The notes beneath the pieces were generated by a model. That model saw only the letters and a program-made list of their open reading frames with translations. It was not told where the DNA came from and did no database searches. Position numbers and translations under genes: made by a program. Shown piece after piece: positions 13,901 to 28,217 of a stretch of 64,000 nt of DNA. Source of the stretch: Caprimulgus europaeus (Eukaryota > Chordata > Aves > Caprimulgiformes > Caprimulgidae); contig OU015539.1 of assembly GCA_907165065.1 (NCBI GenBank), forward strand, positions 13,298,816 to 13,362,815, written 5' to 3'. Within the stretch, counting starts at the first letter, position 1; each line of letters opens with the position of its first letter.

Positions 13901-16162
13901 CACCTAACACACTTTTGAGAAGAGAAAGCTTTTACATCAGCTGCCATTTACTGAATTTCTGTTGTCTTTAATTTCCAGCTTATGCATGTCTATTAGCACA
14001 AAAAAGGCCAGAAAAAAGGAGAAAGGCTGCTAGACTTCAGCATCCTCTAAAGTTAGGCCAAAGGACAACAACCATGAGCAATCATTGTGGTTGACCTCTA
14101 AATGGCTAACTCTGGTTTCACTGAAGTGCTACGGGTGCCTCTGGCCAGGCAGCCTGGTAGGGCTACAGAGATACAACTATGCAAGACCGTACAGGAATTT
14201 ATTTCAAGACACACACAGATAAGTGGTTAAATGAACACTATGCAGAACCACTTTAGTTTCTGTCCACAAATGACTACCACTGCAGCCTTACAAAGCTAAC
14301 CTGTTACCACTGTACATGCTGCAGTTTATGAAGATTATTTGTCAAGTTCATTCTCTGGATACGAACATGTTAATTATTAACTTACTTTCCTATCCTACTC
14401 TTCAAATGTATTACAGAAAGATGAGTAATAGCACAAAACTCCTCTTCCAACTCCAGTTTTCCCCTCCCTCTGTTATTGTTGCAGCATGAGAGACAGGGAC
14501 TTCACATTTAGACACAATAAACAGAGATTACATTCCTTTATTAAGGTGTGCCAGAAACCCGAGGTCTTTCAGCCAAAGAGGTATTGTAACACATTCCCTC
14601 TAATTATTATGCAATATTACAGTCTTCCACAGCAGGAACAGTAATTTCATGGTTAGAATCCAACCTATTCACCAGAAAACTGCTATACAGCACTCTCAGA
14701 AGGAAGGATTTTTAATAAAACAGGACTGTTAAGGCAAAAAGATAAAACACTGAGAAGCTGATATGATTAAGCTTTATCACCACGCTTTCATCTATTGCCT
14801 TTCTACACAGGCATATTTTTTGTGAATTGCCTAAAAATCAAAATGACAGCAAGTACTTTTGTTTATTTACCTTATACAAGTCTGCATGAAAACCCTTAAA
14901 ATTATTAATGTTTCTAGGAATCTGTATAATTTCCAATTCTCAACACCATAGATATCTGATTCCTAATAAATGACTGAAATATCTGAATACATAACTCACT
15001 TAAAAATTCTCCAGGGTTACAAATTCATTTTTCCAGTTAGAAAAACTCCCAAAACATTTAGAAATAAAAAAAAATTGCTTTAAATAAATGCAAATCTAAT
15101 TATAAAGTCAGGCACAAAACATTCTAAAACTGTATTGATGTTTTTCAGCTTCTTAATTCTCTGGTTTCATTTTTTTTTTTTAAAGAACAAAGAAACGTTA
15201 ACAAAAATCTGTTAACACAAGCATCATGCTATGGCTCCATATTCAAGTGCATTAAAAGATAAAAAGATAAAACTTAAAACACGACATACCTGCATGACAC
15301 CTGGAAGAATGGATATCCCGGTAGAGGAACAGAGTTTGAAAATCCAGACTGACTCGACATTGCCTTCAGGTATTGTATCCACTTAAAAAGCATCTATACT
15401 CCATAAGTTAATTCTTTACCAAAAAAATATAAATGCATGTAGGTATCCACCTGTACATTCGTTCAAAGCTAACTAAAAAGAAGCCAAGTGCATATTCGAA
15501 GGACTTCAAGATTCTGCCTGCATTTCAAACTGCTTCCTCAGTAGTGAAATTCCTAAAAGCCAACACCCTCATGACATCACATACTACAAAACCATAAACA
15601 TGCAACTGTTTCAGTAAAGCAAGGACAGCCCGTTGCTTTTGACCCGACATAAAATCCTGCACTGCATTCTTCTTGAAAACACAGTGCCTTTCAGGCAGAG
15701 ACCTGCTGTCTCAAACAGCAGCCCTGCTCTGGCAGTCAGCCAGCAACCAGCACAACTTATTGCCAATGCCGCAAATCCCTCCTATCAGCTAATGAAGATC
15801 CAGACTGCAGGTGAAACACAATTTTAGCCCATGACAAGAATTTCCTTGAAAATGCAGGAGATCCATGACCTTGAACTCGGGGACAAAAAATTCCTTTAAA
15901 AACCTCAGATAAGTGTACAATGCACGCTATTGTTTTATAAGCAACATCAGATTGCATTGCACATTACAGTAGTATGAAAAATCACACTGCGTTTTCCCCT
16001 GCTAAAAACAAATCCTATCATGCTGCACTCTCAACTATGGGAAAGAAGGAGGGAAGGGCAGGAGATGGAACCTTAAACCACATTATTTAAGCTACTGAAT
16101 ATAGAAATAAAATTTATGCGCATGCATTCCTGCAGTATTTTACTACGGCTTAAATCAAAGAA

Positions 16163-16189
16163 ATATCAAAATGAGATTTCTTTTGATAT
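16163..16189. repeat. Inverted repeat, 9-bp arms with 9-bp loop
   Basis: ATATCAAAA, a nine-base loop, then TTTTGATAT. A second, imperfect pairing (CAAAGAAAT with ATTTCTTTTG) overlaps it, so two alternative hairpins are possible. Confidence 0.8.
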
Positions 16190-17222
16190 ACAGTACAATG
16201 GTAAGTACGTGAAGGTCTATTTGAGCATGCCTTCCTCAGGAGAGGAAAAGATGTGAGTAGCCACAGTATAGCCCAGTGGCACAACTAATGTCAAGTAGAC
16301 TTAAGTTACTATCTACCTACACTACTCTTAAGAGTAAAGGAGGTGTACAGTACCCTCACATCAAGACTTGCTTAGTTTAAGGAAAACATTAAATAAAATA
16401 GATTTTAAAATTATTTCATTATCTGTGCTCGCTGCACTGGAAAACATTAAAATGTTGAATTTAATACCTCTACTCCATGACATATTATTTACTATCTTAC
16501 TATTTTATTTTGTCTCTCAGTTTTGGAAAAAGACTTAACTAATTTCGCTTGGTTTATCACAAGTTTATAATCAACATCTCAGTTATTAGGAAAATGGTAC
16601 AAAACTGTGTCACTATTCTAAGTACCCTTTAAAGTGACTTAAAAGAACAGGAGCTTTTTCTTCTACATTAAATATATCTCAAATTTAAACTAAATCTGAT
16701 CTCAGATAAATGTTTAGTTTCTTGTTCATATAACTCCACTGTTTTTATAGTGTTTTAACAGCACTGCGATGTTTTACATTGCCTAACTATTATTTGTCGA
16801 GGTGTAAAAAAAGGGCGGTTTATTTGTGAAACACGATAACATTTCAAATGGAGATGAAACAGGAGGAAACACCCCAAAACAATCACAGGCTACAGAATAA
16901 GGGCTTGGTCCTCAACAAAATGGGAATCCTTATTAATGAGCTCTGCAGATTGTCACACATAGAGCTCAGTCAGGTAACTGACTGTTCCCACCAGCTCATC
17001 TTGGGGAATCACAGGCCATTTTACACAGTAAATGCAACATACGTTTGCACACAGAGTAACATGCAGATACCATAGGTCACAGCATACAGCACCAGTTCCT
17101 GAGGTCCTACAAAAATGCTAGGATAACACAAAGAGAGTACAGTTCGCCCAGGAAAGTAATTTTTTTATTATTATTAGCCCAACTGATATGTCTGGAAAAA
17201 ACAAATAAGCTTCTGGGCACAT

Positions 17223-17261
17223 CCTTTTGCAGAAAAAAAGCTTGAAAAAGCTTGAAAAAGC
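17223..17261 (+). repeat. 10-bp minisatellite (AAAAAGCTTG)
   Basis: AAAAAGCTTG occurs twice in tandem with a partial third copy (AAAAAGC). A related AACTTGAAAAAGC is about 60 bases further on. Confidence 0.85.
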
Positions 17262-17434
17262 AATTCCAACACAAACGATGTTGTGGTATCAGCTGGATTT
17301 TTTACAAACTAACTTGAAAAAGCAGCTTTTATAGACACAATTTCTCTCATGTCTAGTATGGAACATTCATTCCAAAACCCACAATTCTCAAAACCAGACA
17401 GGTAACAGCAAAAAAGTGAGAGGAAGATAAAACT

Positions 17435-17605
17435 CCCCCAGGCCTGTGAGCATCACCCTTCCCAGCCACCTCATCAGGGCGGTCAGGGTAACTGGTACTG
17501 GTACCTCCCAGCCCTGCTGCCAGAGCTGCTGGGGGCCAGGAAACCCATCCTGCTGCATGGCTCTGCTTGGACCCCACGAGCCACCTCGTGTGCACATCCC
17601 CACAG
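17435..17605. other. Isolated GC-rich patch in the intron
   Basis: About 170 bases are clearly richer in G and C than the surrounding intron (for example CCCAGCCCTGCTGCCAGAGC). Both strands have open frames through it only because stops are rare. There is no recognisable protein or repeat. A regulatory element or an old transposon are both possible. Confidence 0.35.
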
Positions 17606-20600
17606 CACTTCTATTTCTATCCTGTATATTTACTCATTTTTTATTTGGTGCTTCCTTGACACTGATAATCCCAGTATTAACACATTTCTGCAGTCATTCT
17701 CATCTCAGAATAATTCTTCTTAGTCCCAACCAGGATTTAGGCTGTTTCTATTGGATTTGCTAGCTGAAAAGAATGTTACTGTCAAGTCATCAGATTACAG
17801 GCTTATAAATCAGGATCTCAGAGGCTGCCAGTGGCTCACCATGCCATTTTGCAAAATTCACTTAGTCCCTTAATGCCTAGCTTATCCACGCAATAAGGAA
17901 AACACTGGCTGACAGCAAAGGAATGATGCAAGGTTAAATTTTTTTGGTAATTAAGTATTGAAATCCTCTGATTAAAGATTTATGAAGGGATAAAACAGCT
18001 GTAGCATTTCAGGGAAAAGATGTGTGGGAATATTCAGAATAGACCTTTCTTTCTGTCTTCTGCTCCTAGCTCTAACATAACAGAAGCATTATTGCTCTGA
18101 AATTTCAATTTAAATATAAAAGCCATTTAAATTTTAAAATGTGGTCGAAACTATGTAGTTTTTAAACGGATGGAGAGCATTATATAGCATTTAAAGATGA
18201 GGATAAGCAAGATAACAATAGGCAGACAAAAACTGAATTTAAGATGACTTTTACAGAAGCCAAATCCTTTATTGGTAAGCATCATACCAGTTCAGTGATT
18301 TGGAAACACGAAAGGAAAGTATGACATAAAAGGGAGAAAGGGGGAAAAGAAAATCTGGAAAGGACCGAAGAGAAAGCCTCCACACAATGACACCCAACAT
18401 TTACCAAGTGCCCCTTTCATTTCTTTCTTCATGCAGGTTTGATTACAGAACAGAACTACTTGTGGGATCCAGACCTACTTGCCAAACACCACCTCCAACG
18501 AAAGAGACAAGTGGGTTTCGTTCCAACTGCAGTCGTGTTTGTTTGAATTTCACTTCTGTGTTTTAGTGCCAACACACTTACTTAAAAATAACCACAAGAG
18601 TATTGTTCAGCATAGCATGCCATGTAGTGCTTATTGCTTTGCTGGAACAAAGTTACACAAACAAGGTAAGTTTGAGGCACAAATACTTTGTGTTCCAGAA
18701 TTTACAGTGACCTTGTATTTCAAACAAGTAGCATCCTTCATAAACTAATGGAAAATCCATTTAAACTAAAAAGGCAGACTGAAGGAGAAACAGAAACTAA
18801 CTTAATTACTGGAATCCAAATCAACTTCATCAAGTCTAGAAGTCAAAGCAGTCACACTGCAGACAGTTATGTGGTGATATATCGAAATGTATGGAAAATC
18901 TTAGTATTCATAAAAACAGAATGAAGTGTCATGCAGAAATTATTGTAACATCAATACCATAAATCAGTAATACGAAGTGTTATATTTGATATTTTCCCTG
19001 CCTGCTGAGAAATATATTAGACACTAAAACAGAAGGAAAAAATATTATAGGAAAGGTAGGAAAAATCATTACATGGAGTTTGAAAATAACAGTATTACTT
19101 ACAAAGAAAATATTACAAAGGTATTCAATATAATGAGTGGTACCTAGAAGAGATAATGGAAAGTCTTTTTTTCCTTTATGTACAAAACACAAAAACGGGG
19201 AAATATTCAATGACACTGAAGAATAATGTCAAATTTGAAGTTGAAGGAGGACACTGTCACTGAAAACTCAAAACTCATTCAGCATTAAAGACTAACTGCA
19301 TGTTCATATAGCGGAAAACAAAAACAAACCCTAGAAATGATAACATAGTAGCACTGGAAGGAAAGAGGACTTGAAAACAACACCAGAACTTGGGAGAAAA
19401 CATCCATGTGAGAAAGCAATCTCACCTAGCAGCACAAGGATGTCTTTCGCCCTTTTCTGAGGCAGACTAGTGGGTTCAGTGACAACACATAATCCCTGCT
19501 GCACTCCTAAACTTGTTGGTCAAACAACTGGTTTTTGTTGGGTTTTTTTCCAGCCTCGTTTCCCAAGAAAACGGAAGTAATCCGTTATCACATAATTCCC
19601 AGTAACATCTTAAGAAACCAATAAACATCCCAAAGAGCAAGCAACAGTTGAATAAACAACTAACTGTTGCAGACTTCACAAAGACACCGGTTTCCCCATA
19701 TTTTCTCCATATACTGCCACGTCGTGAAATACATCGAGTGATGCTCACACAAAACCAATTCAAAAGGAAAGATTCCCAAGAAAATAGAGAATCTCCACTT
19801 AGTTTCTCAAGCTTGTCTGTTTCTTATTTATTTTTAGAAGAAAACAGTGAGTGAAAAGCTACTCTCACAAATTGAATACTGGAACACAAAGTTATCATCT
19901 CTTATGATACAAAAATAAGTGCAATTTCCTTTGGAAGGAGCCTTGCATTTGCGGTTGGGCCCCACACTAGCCACTGAAAGGCTGAGAAGGTCAGATGAAA
20001 AAGTACTGGGAGGAGTGGGGAAGTTCTACTTACTCTTTCCTTGGTATCCTGGTGTGAGATCTGAACTCCAGTGGCTACTGCCAAATACTAGCACCAGAAA
20101 CAACATACAGGTTTTAAGATTTTTCAAGCACCATGGAATTCTCCATCATCCATCCCCAAAAGTCTGTCTGTTCCTCTCAACCAGACATCAGAGGTGGAGC
20201 TCAGCAACCTCTGCCGAACAGAGCCTTTGCCCAGTGACCCTGCACAGCAGTTACAAGAGAGTCTACTCTGGGATGCGAACCAGAGCACAGAAACTGAAAA
20301 TCTAGCTATTCTAGGTCAATCTTTCCTTCACTTTAGGGAAGCTCTTAGTGGCAAAATGCTTGCATTTTTACTTCCATAGACTTTAAAGAGGGAAAAATGT
20401 GTTCCCAAACCTAATTTTCCAGATATGAAAACATAACAGTTATATAGGACCTGGCTTTCAGCTGCTTCTGTAACATTCAAGTTGCAAAAAGGTTCCTTTG
20501 AAGCAACTTGCAGACCACACTATATTATTGAGAAAGGCACTGTTTGTGCAAGACAAAATGCCAACGCGCTCCCCTCTGTGACCATGCAGGCTCATAAGAA

Positions 20601-23543
20601 TGATGGAACTCCGTAAAGTAGAAATGATGAGGGCCTTGAAGTATAAAGTACCTGAAATTTAAGGAATTCATTTTCATTAAGTATTTGTCCTTCAAGGAAT
20701 AGTGAAGTAAAAGTAACTGCAACATATAGCAGTAGGTTTTATTTTTAGGTACAGACACATTTCTGCATCCAGAAGCTTAATCCTAGCATGCCATATATGA
20801 AATCAAACAATTCTGTTTCATTTCATGCTCCTCTTCAGAGACACAGAAGTCAGAGAGAGACATCAACAGCACCGGTTTAAAACTAGCTGTCCTCTAGGCA
20901 GACACCAGCTGCTATGTGTTCTGAACATCATTCCAGGAATCGCTCACTAAAAACATACTATAAAAAAGCAAAATACTACTGCACAAAATGCACTTCAAAA
21001 AGACACTGGATTTGAAAGAATTCCACAATGGATACTTTATTTGGTATATTAAAAAAAAATAGTAAGTCTAGATTGAGTCTTTCTGTCAGAGTCTGAAGCT
21101 AGATTTTAAAAATTCCTGCACCTGAAACAAAGTTGAGAATTTATTCTAAACATCTGTGAATTCATAGTGGAGTTACTAAGACTTATACGTCTGCTTGCTA
21201 ACTTAGTACTTCCAGACATTCTTACTTGGATTAAGAAATAATATTTTTAATGTCTTGGTTCCAATGTGGAACAAAAAAGGAAAAGTTATTAAATTCTCAT
21301 CTAAACAAAATTCTATTTTTAGCTCTAACATAAAGCTGTTCTTAGCTACTTTACTGCTAGAGAGGCTGTAACGATGCTCAAAAGTCCAACACCAGGGCCC
21401 TGACTTGCAAGGCAACCTAAACAGTGTTACTCAGAAGTCATTCCAGCTACAGCAGTTACAGAGCAGCCTGCTCAGCCTCCACCGACCTAACCCATTCCAA
21501 TTCTACATCAAGTCAAAAATCACAGCTTCAGTACTAATCACACATCACCATTAGTACTTGAAAGCACATCTTCCTGGCTTTTGTGCCCAAAATGGAGGTG
21601 GCATATCTCCTTCTCTTACCTCTTCCACTCTTCCTAGAAGTTGCCACTCCCCATTTACAAATACCTTAAGGTTTCATTCCGTCTACTCTCCTCTGGGTGC
21701 TCAAGAGACAGGATCCTTCTTCAGGCTTCACATATTAATACTGTCATCATCATTGTACCATAATGTCCCAGGGCAGCTACAGACACCAGGTTTTAGCACA
21801 CTCTTCTGCAACAATGACCAGCACAGAATGGCTGGAGGGCCACGTGGAGGTACGTCCCAGCAGCAACTTAGCTGTTCACAAGGACCCTTTATGGCAAAGC
21901 ATCTGTGCAGGGAGTTTGCTACAGCAGCGCTGGTTACCACTGTAGCTCAGAGCAAAAGGAGGGCTGCTGTTGTGTGTAAAACCTGCATCACTGAAGAGCC
22001 AAAACAGAAGCTCTCATGTCCAGAAACAATCAGCACCCGCACAGCACCTGTGCAATAGTGGGCTTTACACTGCAGCTTCCCCATTCTTCACATATCACAG
22101 CTTCAGAGAGTTTTTAAAACAAGAATCACAACTCAGTTTCTGTCTTCAGTTACAGCACCTTCTTTTTACGGTTTTATTCTGAACATAGAAGGCAGGATAG
22201 GTAACTAAGCAATTGCAAGCAAAAACCTAAAGCTCATAAACCAAAATCTATCATTTAGGGAGCATGGAGTCATAACAGACAAATTTTATTTGACATGATT
22301 ATTTCATTTATTCTGTATCTCAGGTAACTTTTACCAGAACGTTTCAACAGTCAGCCGTGAATTCTCAATAGCTCTCACTAATATTGCATAATAGCAAATA
22401 TGGGAAGAAAGCATGTACTAGAACTGAGAGTAATAAACTGCAATCTTGATCTAGATGTCAGAGAACCAATACACTTTTCTTTACTGTTTAGCAAGTGTTC
22501 AGGCAGAAGCTAAACAACCCCTTATTGCGGCCAAAGGTCCTCAACTGATTCATGAGCAACCAAGCACAGTTGGCATCCTGCCTGTCAGAGAGATAACCCT
22601 GTCCTGCTGAACTAGAGCAGTGAATATTCCTGCCTGCAAACCTAAAATCCCAATGAAGTTGCTATGTAGGCAGGTACAACCAGGCCCCTCTGCCCTGCAA
22701 CTGGCTAAATGGCGCTACAGCAATTTGCAGAATGAGTAAGAAAAATTCCTGTCAACAATAAAACATCAGGATGTCTTCGGGGGCAGAAGAGTAATACCTG
22801 GGCTGTAAATGAATCTATTGCAAGTCATGAAATCTCACAGATACAAAGCCATTGACCATGACATAGACAGGAAGGGGGAAGGCCCCTCCTTATGACCGTG
22901 CCTTCCTCTCCAACTGCAATTCCTGGTGAAACAATTAGCCACAAGGAACCTGCAACTGGAACCTAACTTCCAGGACGCTCCTGGTGGCTGGCAGACAGAG
23001 CTCCCCAGACGGCAGTTGTTCTGTACCTGTGCACATGAACAGTTTGTGCTGTACCTCCTTGAGTTCTAACCTATGCAAACGCTGGGGGATGATCTCATCC
23101 TCAACCCCAGCAGGAAATGGTACCCACCACCACTAGGTTCACTATCATCCCCATTACCTTTAACCAGGAAACAAAGTAAACATACCACAGTCACACCTAT
23201 TGCCAGCAATCCAGCACCTGCCAGTACCCGGGAAAAGGGAGACCACTGTTGCTAGAAAGCAATACAAAAACTTGACCCATCTATACAAGATTTTTCCAAA
23301 CAGTTCTACAGAGCAAAGACTTTTAAGGTCTATACTAGGTATTGGCTATCTATTAAGACCATTTGGGAGAGATCATCCTATTTTCTGCTTACAGCATTTG
23401 TAAACACAAGAGTATAAACGCTGTGTGCTATAAAAATACAAGTATTCCACATTGCAGTTCAAAGAAAATCAAAGAATCAAATTACATTCTCTTGCTATAT
23501 GAAATAATTCCATACTTTTAAATCTCAAATAACTCTCCTAAAG

Positions 23544-23560
23544 AAAAAAAAAAAAAAAAA
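23544..23560 (+). repeat. Poly(A) tract, 17 A
   Basis: One of the three longest A runs on the plus strand. The other two are at 30545-30561 and 32224-32240. No retroposed gene body precedes it. Confidence 0.9.
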
Positions 23561-24094
23561 GCATTAATGAAGACATGACGCTATTATATTAAAAAAATAT
23601 GAAGAGCCTGAAATGAGATTAACTGTATCCTACTTAAAAATTAATTTTACTGGATAGAGACAAATATTTATTGCCAAGTGCCATGAAAATATTGAATACA
23701 AAACTAACCAAAATGACTGAATAATAATAATAAAAATAGTCAACCAAATAAACTGTAAAGGAATAAACTTCTGCTAAAAACAAACAGGAAATCTAGTATT
23801 CCTCTGAGTATGGATGCATGTACATTGGACCGAAGTGATTTAATAAAAACAGTCACTACAAACATAAGTAGAAGGCAGAATGCTGATACTATAAGGAATT
23901 CTTAAAACTGCTCTGAATTTAGAAAGTAGGTTCCTCTCTACCCTATCCGAAATAGATCTTAATTGACTTGAGCTACCTACCAGAACATCCCAAGTTTCTC
24001 CCTCCCACAGACATAACCCATCAAAACAAACTAAACAGATACCTATGTAATTGCATCCAAACTTCAGCTTGCTCATCCTTGATGAAGCTCCAGA

Positions 24095-24116
24095 GTATAT
24101 AATGTACATTATATAC
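24095..24116. repeat. 22-bp perfect palindrome
   Basis: GTATATAATGT followed at once by its exact reverse complement ACATTATATAC. There is no spacer. It is followed by more alternating AT and TGCATGCA-like sequence up to 24140. Confidence 0.9.
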
Positions 24117-24939
24117 ATCTCATACATTACATGCATGCAAGTAAGAAAGACTTATTCTATTTATGATCTTCAGGATAAATTAAAGTCTCCTACATAGGAG
24201 GACTGTCATACAGTGTCCTTTTTAACTCAGACATATTTTATGTTAACAGCCCTGATAAATTCTTATCTATAAGAGTAACCTATTCAAAATTCTTACTGGT
24301 AAATAAACTGTAACTACAATGCCTTTTAAATTGTGCAAATCACATATCAGACTACAGAGAAGCTTTACAATTAGAGGCAAATGAAATGCTGCCACTTCAT
24401 TTTAAAGTTGGCAATTTGTATAAATCGATGTGCCTCAAAAGAACAAGAGTAAAAAGAAACTGTAGGGTGTACAAACTCCTGAGGTCAGGGTGACAAATGA
24501 AACCACTTCCAAAATAAGCTTTCCTAATTAAGGCTCTAAACCAGAGGTGGCTTGCATTCAGTTAATATCACTGTTACAAGCAATCTGAAATATTCTTGAT
24601 AAAATATTTTTAGTATCAACTCCAGCACATTAAAACTAGTTGAAGGTCATTAGGACAAAAAAAAAGTTTAGACAGAGGAAAGTTAATAAATTAATTCCTA
24701 AAACTACACAAAATATTTTGAGAACTCTGTATTTAAATCAGTTCAAGATCATTTGTTTATAATTACCATCTTAATATATTATAATCTGTGCAAAAAAAAA
24801 AAAAGAAACAATGGATCCATCAGTTCTTGGATCTTATCTACTGAATTCTACTTATTTGTCCCCATAAGCACATCTGAACTAAAAGCAGGATGGGTGTTTT
24901 TTAGTTTAAAGACAGAAACATTGTATACATAGTTTTAAT

Positions 24940-25130
24940 CAAGTTTATGTCATGCCAGCCTCCCTGAAGGAGGGACGTAATTTGCTTAATTAGACAGATG
25001 TCACTTTTTATTACACTTGTATTTGTTCACTGCACTTAAGAAATTTAATTTGCATAGCAAAACTTTCTTATTTGCTAGGTCAATTCATGTGCCACTAAAT
25101 GACAATTTAGTGCTACAAACTAAAGTAGAG
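24940..25130. promoter_or_regulatory. Candidate conserved non-coding element or enhancer
   Basis: This stretch packs several developmental transcription-factor words close together: a homeodomain core TTAATTAG (24986-24993), an E-box CAGATG (24995-25000) and a perfect POU octamer ATTTGCAT (25048-25055). Such clustering is common in intronic enhancers of large vertebrate genes, but each motif is short and can occur by chance. Confidence 0.25.
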
Positions 25131-28100
25131 AGAAATCCAACCTATTCTCTGAAATGTAAATATCTCATACTAGTCTTTTTAAACAGTCAATAGTTTAAAC
25201 TCTTAATTCCGTGTTAGTGCAAGAACTTATTTTATTTATTTAATTTTGAGATATTCTTTGGTATGTGGCTTGAATCTCAGAAAAAAATAATGCTGAGGAA
25301 TGCTTTATATTCCGTTACATTCTTATGATTTCCATTATCATACACAATGTTGAAATGGAAGAAATTAAACTTAACCATGAAATGATACAGTATACAACAC
25401 ACATTTGAATCACAGTGACACTGTTAAGAACTGAACAGACTGCACAGAATTCTAAAAAAGCAATGAGATTTACGGAAACACAAAACATGGAACATCTAAA
25501 AGCACTAGGAATGGCAGTGTGCAAGCTAACAGGAGCCACATGCTTTTCAAGGGCATGGGATGCATTTCTATGCAAAACAGAGGAGATAAACAGGACATCC
25601 CTTAAAATGTACGCTGACGTACACACAAATAAAAATCACGAATTCTGTTTTGATTATCCTTCTGAAGCCTGTGAAATGAATCACATTTACAACACCTGAC
25701 TAACCTCAGGTGCTTCACCAGAGGAGAAGAGCTTTTTTTCTTTTTTAATTCCTCCAAAGACCAACAAGGATAAAAAAGCCAAGGACAGAGACTCAAACCT
25801 GGACAATAATACTTATGACTCATTGTTAAAAGAAATAGATATTTTCCAAGATAAGGTATGATTTCACTTGCAACTGAGCTTCTGATTGCCAGAGCAATTC
25901 ATTACTTCAGAAGGCATTACATACTTCCACTCTTCATCTGTCCTAATAAAATTTCTTTAAACACTTTTGAAACAATGCAAACATTTGTTCTCTTTGATAA
26001 GAATTAATCATAAATTTGAAGGTAAAGTCCATAATGACCAAAAAACAATCCTACCCTTCTCATCAAGATCTTTCACAAACCTGGAATGTAAGTACTGAGA
26101 GAGACCCAGTATGTGTGTCAGCAATATCCAACATTCACTGCCCTAATTATTTAAGATAACGTAGTACTCCACTTTCGGGCAGGTATTCTAATCATAAAGC
26201 AAACACCTGAAAAACATGGCGCTAAAGAACCACAGCGCATTTAAAGTTTAGGATGGAAAACTCACAAGGGTTAGCAAGAGATCAGTACAAAATCCTTATA
26301 TTATCTCAGGCATTTAGTACATGAAACACAGGAAAAAACAGGGGTTTTCAAATGATATATTACAATCTTTTTGCCAGGACTGAACACTGATACATACCTA
26401 CAATAATACTTTTCATAGCACTGTTTACAGACCGTCAGCTTCAGTCAGTCATTAACTGTTCTCATGATTAAGCCTGAAGCTTTCATAAGCATGCAGAAGT
26501 GAAGCACAGTCATTAAGGACCACGCTTGCCCTCTCCCCCTTGGCTGAAAAAATCATTCACGCCTTCGCTCCTCTCCTTCTGCCCAGGGAAAGAGAGAAAG
26601 GGGAGGGAAGAAGATTAGAGCAGATTACCGCCCACCTCTCTGCCATCATTTCCTCCCAACAGGTCATCCATACAGAGAAAAAGGAGTAAAACTAGTCTCT
26701 AAATCAGTCTCAAGGCTTTGGACTGGCTTAAGAGACACAAACCATCACTAGCTCATTTCATGTAACTGAAATACTGAACATTTGGTGTTAGCTGATTTTA
26801 CACTGACATTAAAACCACTCACTCCTGGAAATGACAGCATGACCACATCCACTACTGCCATCATTTTTTCACATGTTTCAAGATAAAGGTAATGAATTTA
26901 AATACCAAATACCAATAAACTATAATTATTCTATTATATTCCAGATAATTCTTAAAGCCAGGAAATTGATGTTTTAATAGAGTTGAATTATTTTAACCAG
27001 CTCTCAATATCAGTCCTTGGCCACACAACTTCTGTGACTGAGATGACAGAAGCTTTGCATAATTATGTTTGCAGACAGTCACATTCTGGGTTTCCTCCCA
27101 TCTAGAACAAATTAATAATCCTGCTATATAAAGCCAAATTAAATATAATTTTTTCAAGAAAATATCCCTCCTCAGATTAATTACTTAAAGCAAAGCAGAA
27201 ACAGTTATTGCAAGCATAATTTTAATGGAAGTTATAAAATCGGAGCACTTTTGGATGGGTGGATTAAACCTGGAAATTTCTCCTCAGAGGTATGAATTAT
27301 AAATCTCTGTCTTTTGTGAGACATTAAATTTACTGAAAGAGCCTTGACATCTTCCATGGCTCCTACTTCAAAGTAACTAAATTATTAGTAATTATTATGC
27401 TTTATGCTGTATGTTAAAACTGCTTTCAAAATATTGCCTATGCCAAAATTACTTCTGATACAACAGCTTCAGTAAATTTTCAACTTTTCTGTAACAGACT
27501 TCCACACAAACCAATCAGAAAACTCACTGTAACTGCTCTTGGTAACTAAATTTTGTCTCAACAGTATGCTGTGTTAAAACAATTCTCTAACATGTTATGC
27601 TAGTTTAAGTAGGTCACACTGTTTCTATTAGATTTGCCTTAAAGCTCTTCCTAATAAAGCTAGTTGCAAGAGAAGTATTTGCCTTATTTTCTCTAAAATG
27701 TTATTAATTTAAAATAATATACTAAGCAACCCACAGTCTTTGAGAGACCAAATATATTCTCTGCCAATTATATCAAAGTACTGCAGGTGTATTTTATATT
27801 AATTTTGTTATGCTGCAGATACACAGGGAAGCCTTTGTGAAAATATCATTTAAAATGACACAACTGAAATTCTTTCCATATTTGGGAGGAGAGGGGGGTC
27901 CAGGGGGCTGTTATTTATCAGGAAGCTGATATGACTTTACTCTTGTTGAAATGCACTTCACAGCTCCCATGATCTTCACTGTTATCTCTGTTTGTACTAT
28001 GGCTGCGCTCAAAAGAGTAATATGCAAGGCATGACACAAAATCAGAAGGTTCAGCTTCATAGCTAAAGCATATAGTAGCTACATTTATATATAGCATTCA

Positions 28101-28194
28101 TTTGGAAATAAAAATGTTTTGACTGAAATAAAATGCAATGTAAACAATAAAAAGCAGAAGTACCATGCTTTTTTACTAAGGGATATTATTTTTA

Positions 28195-28217
28195 AAATGA
28201 AATAAAATAAAATAAAT
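28195..28217 (+). repeat. (AAATA)n microsatellite
   Basis: Repeated AAATA pentamers, slightly imperfect at the 5' end. Confidence 0.85.

Noticed and set aside
21558-22058. 166-codon open frame on the plus strand
   Set aside because: It begins at TTG, has no recognisable domain, and its Ser/Thr/Pro-rich composition fits random reading of moderately GC-rich DNA.
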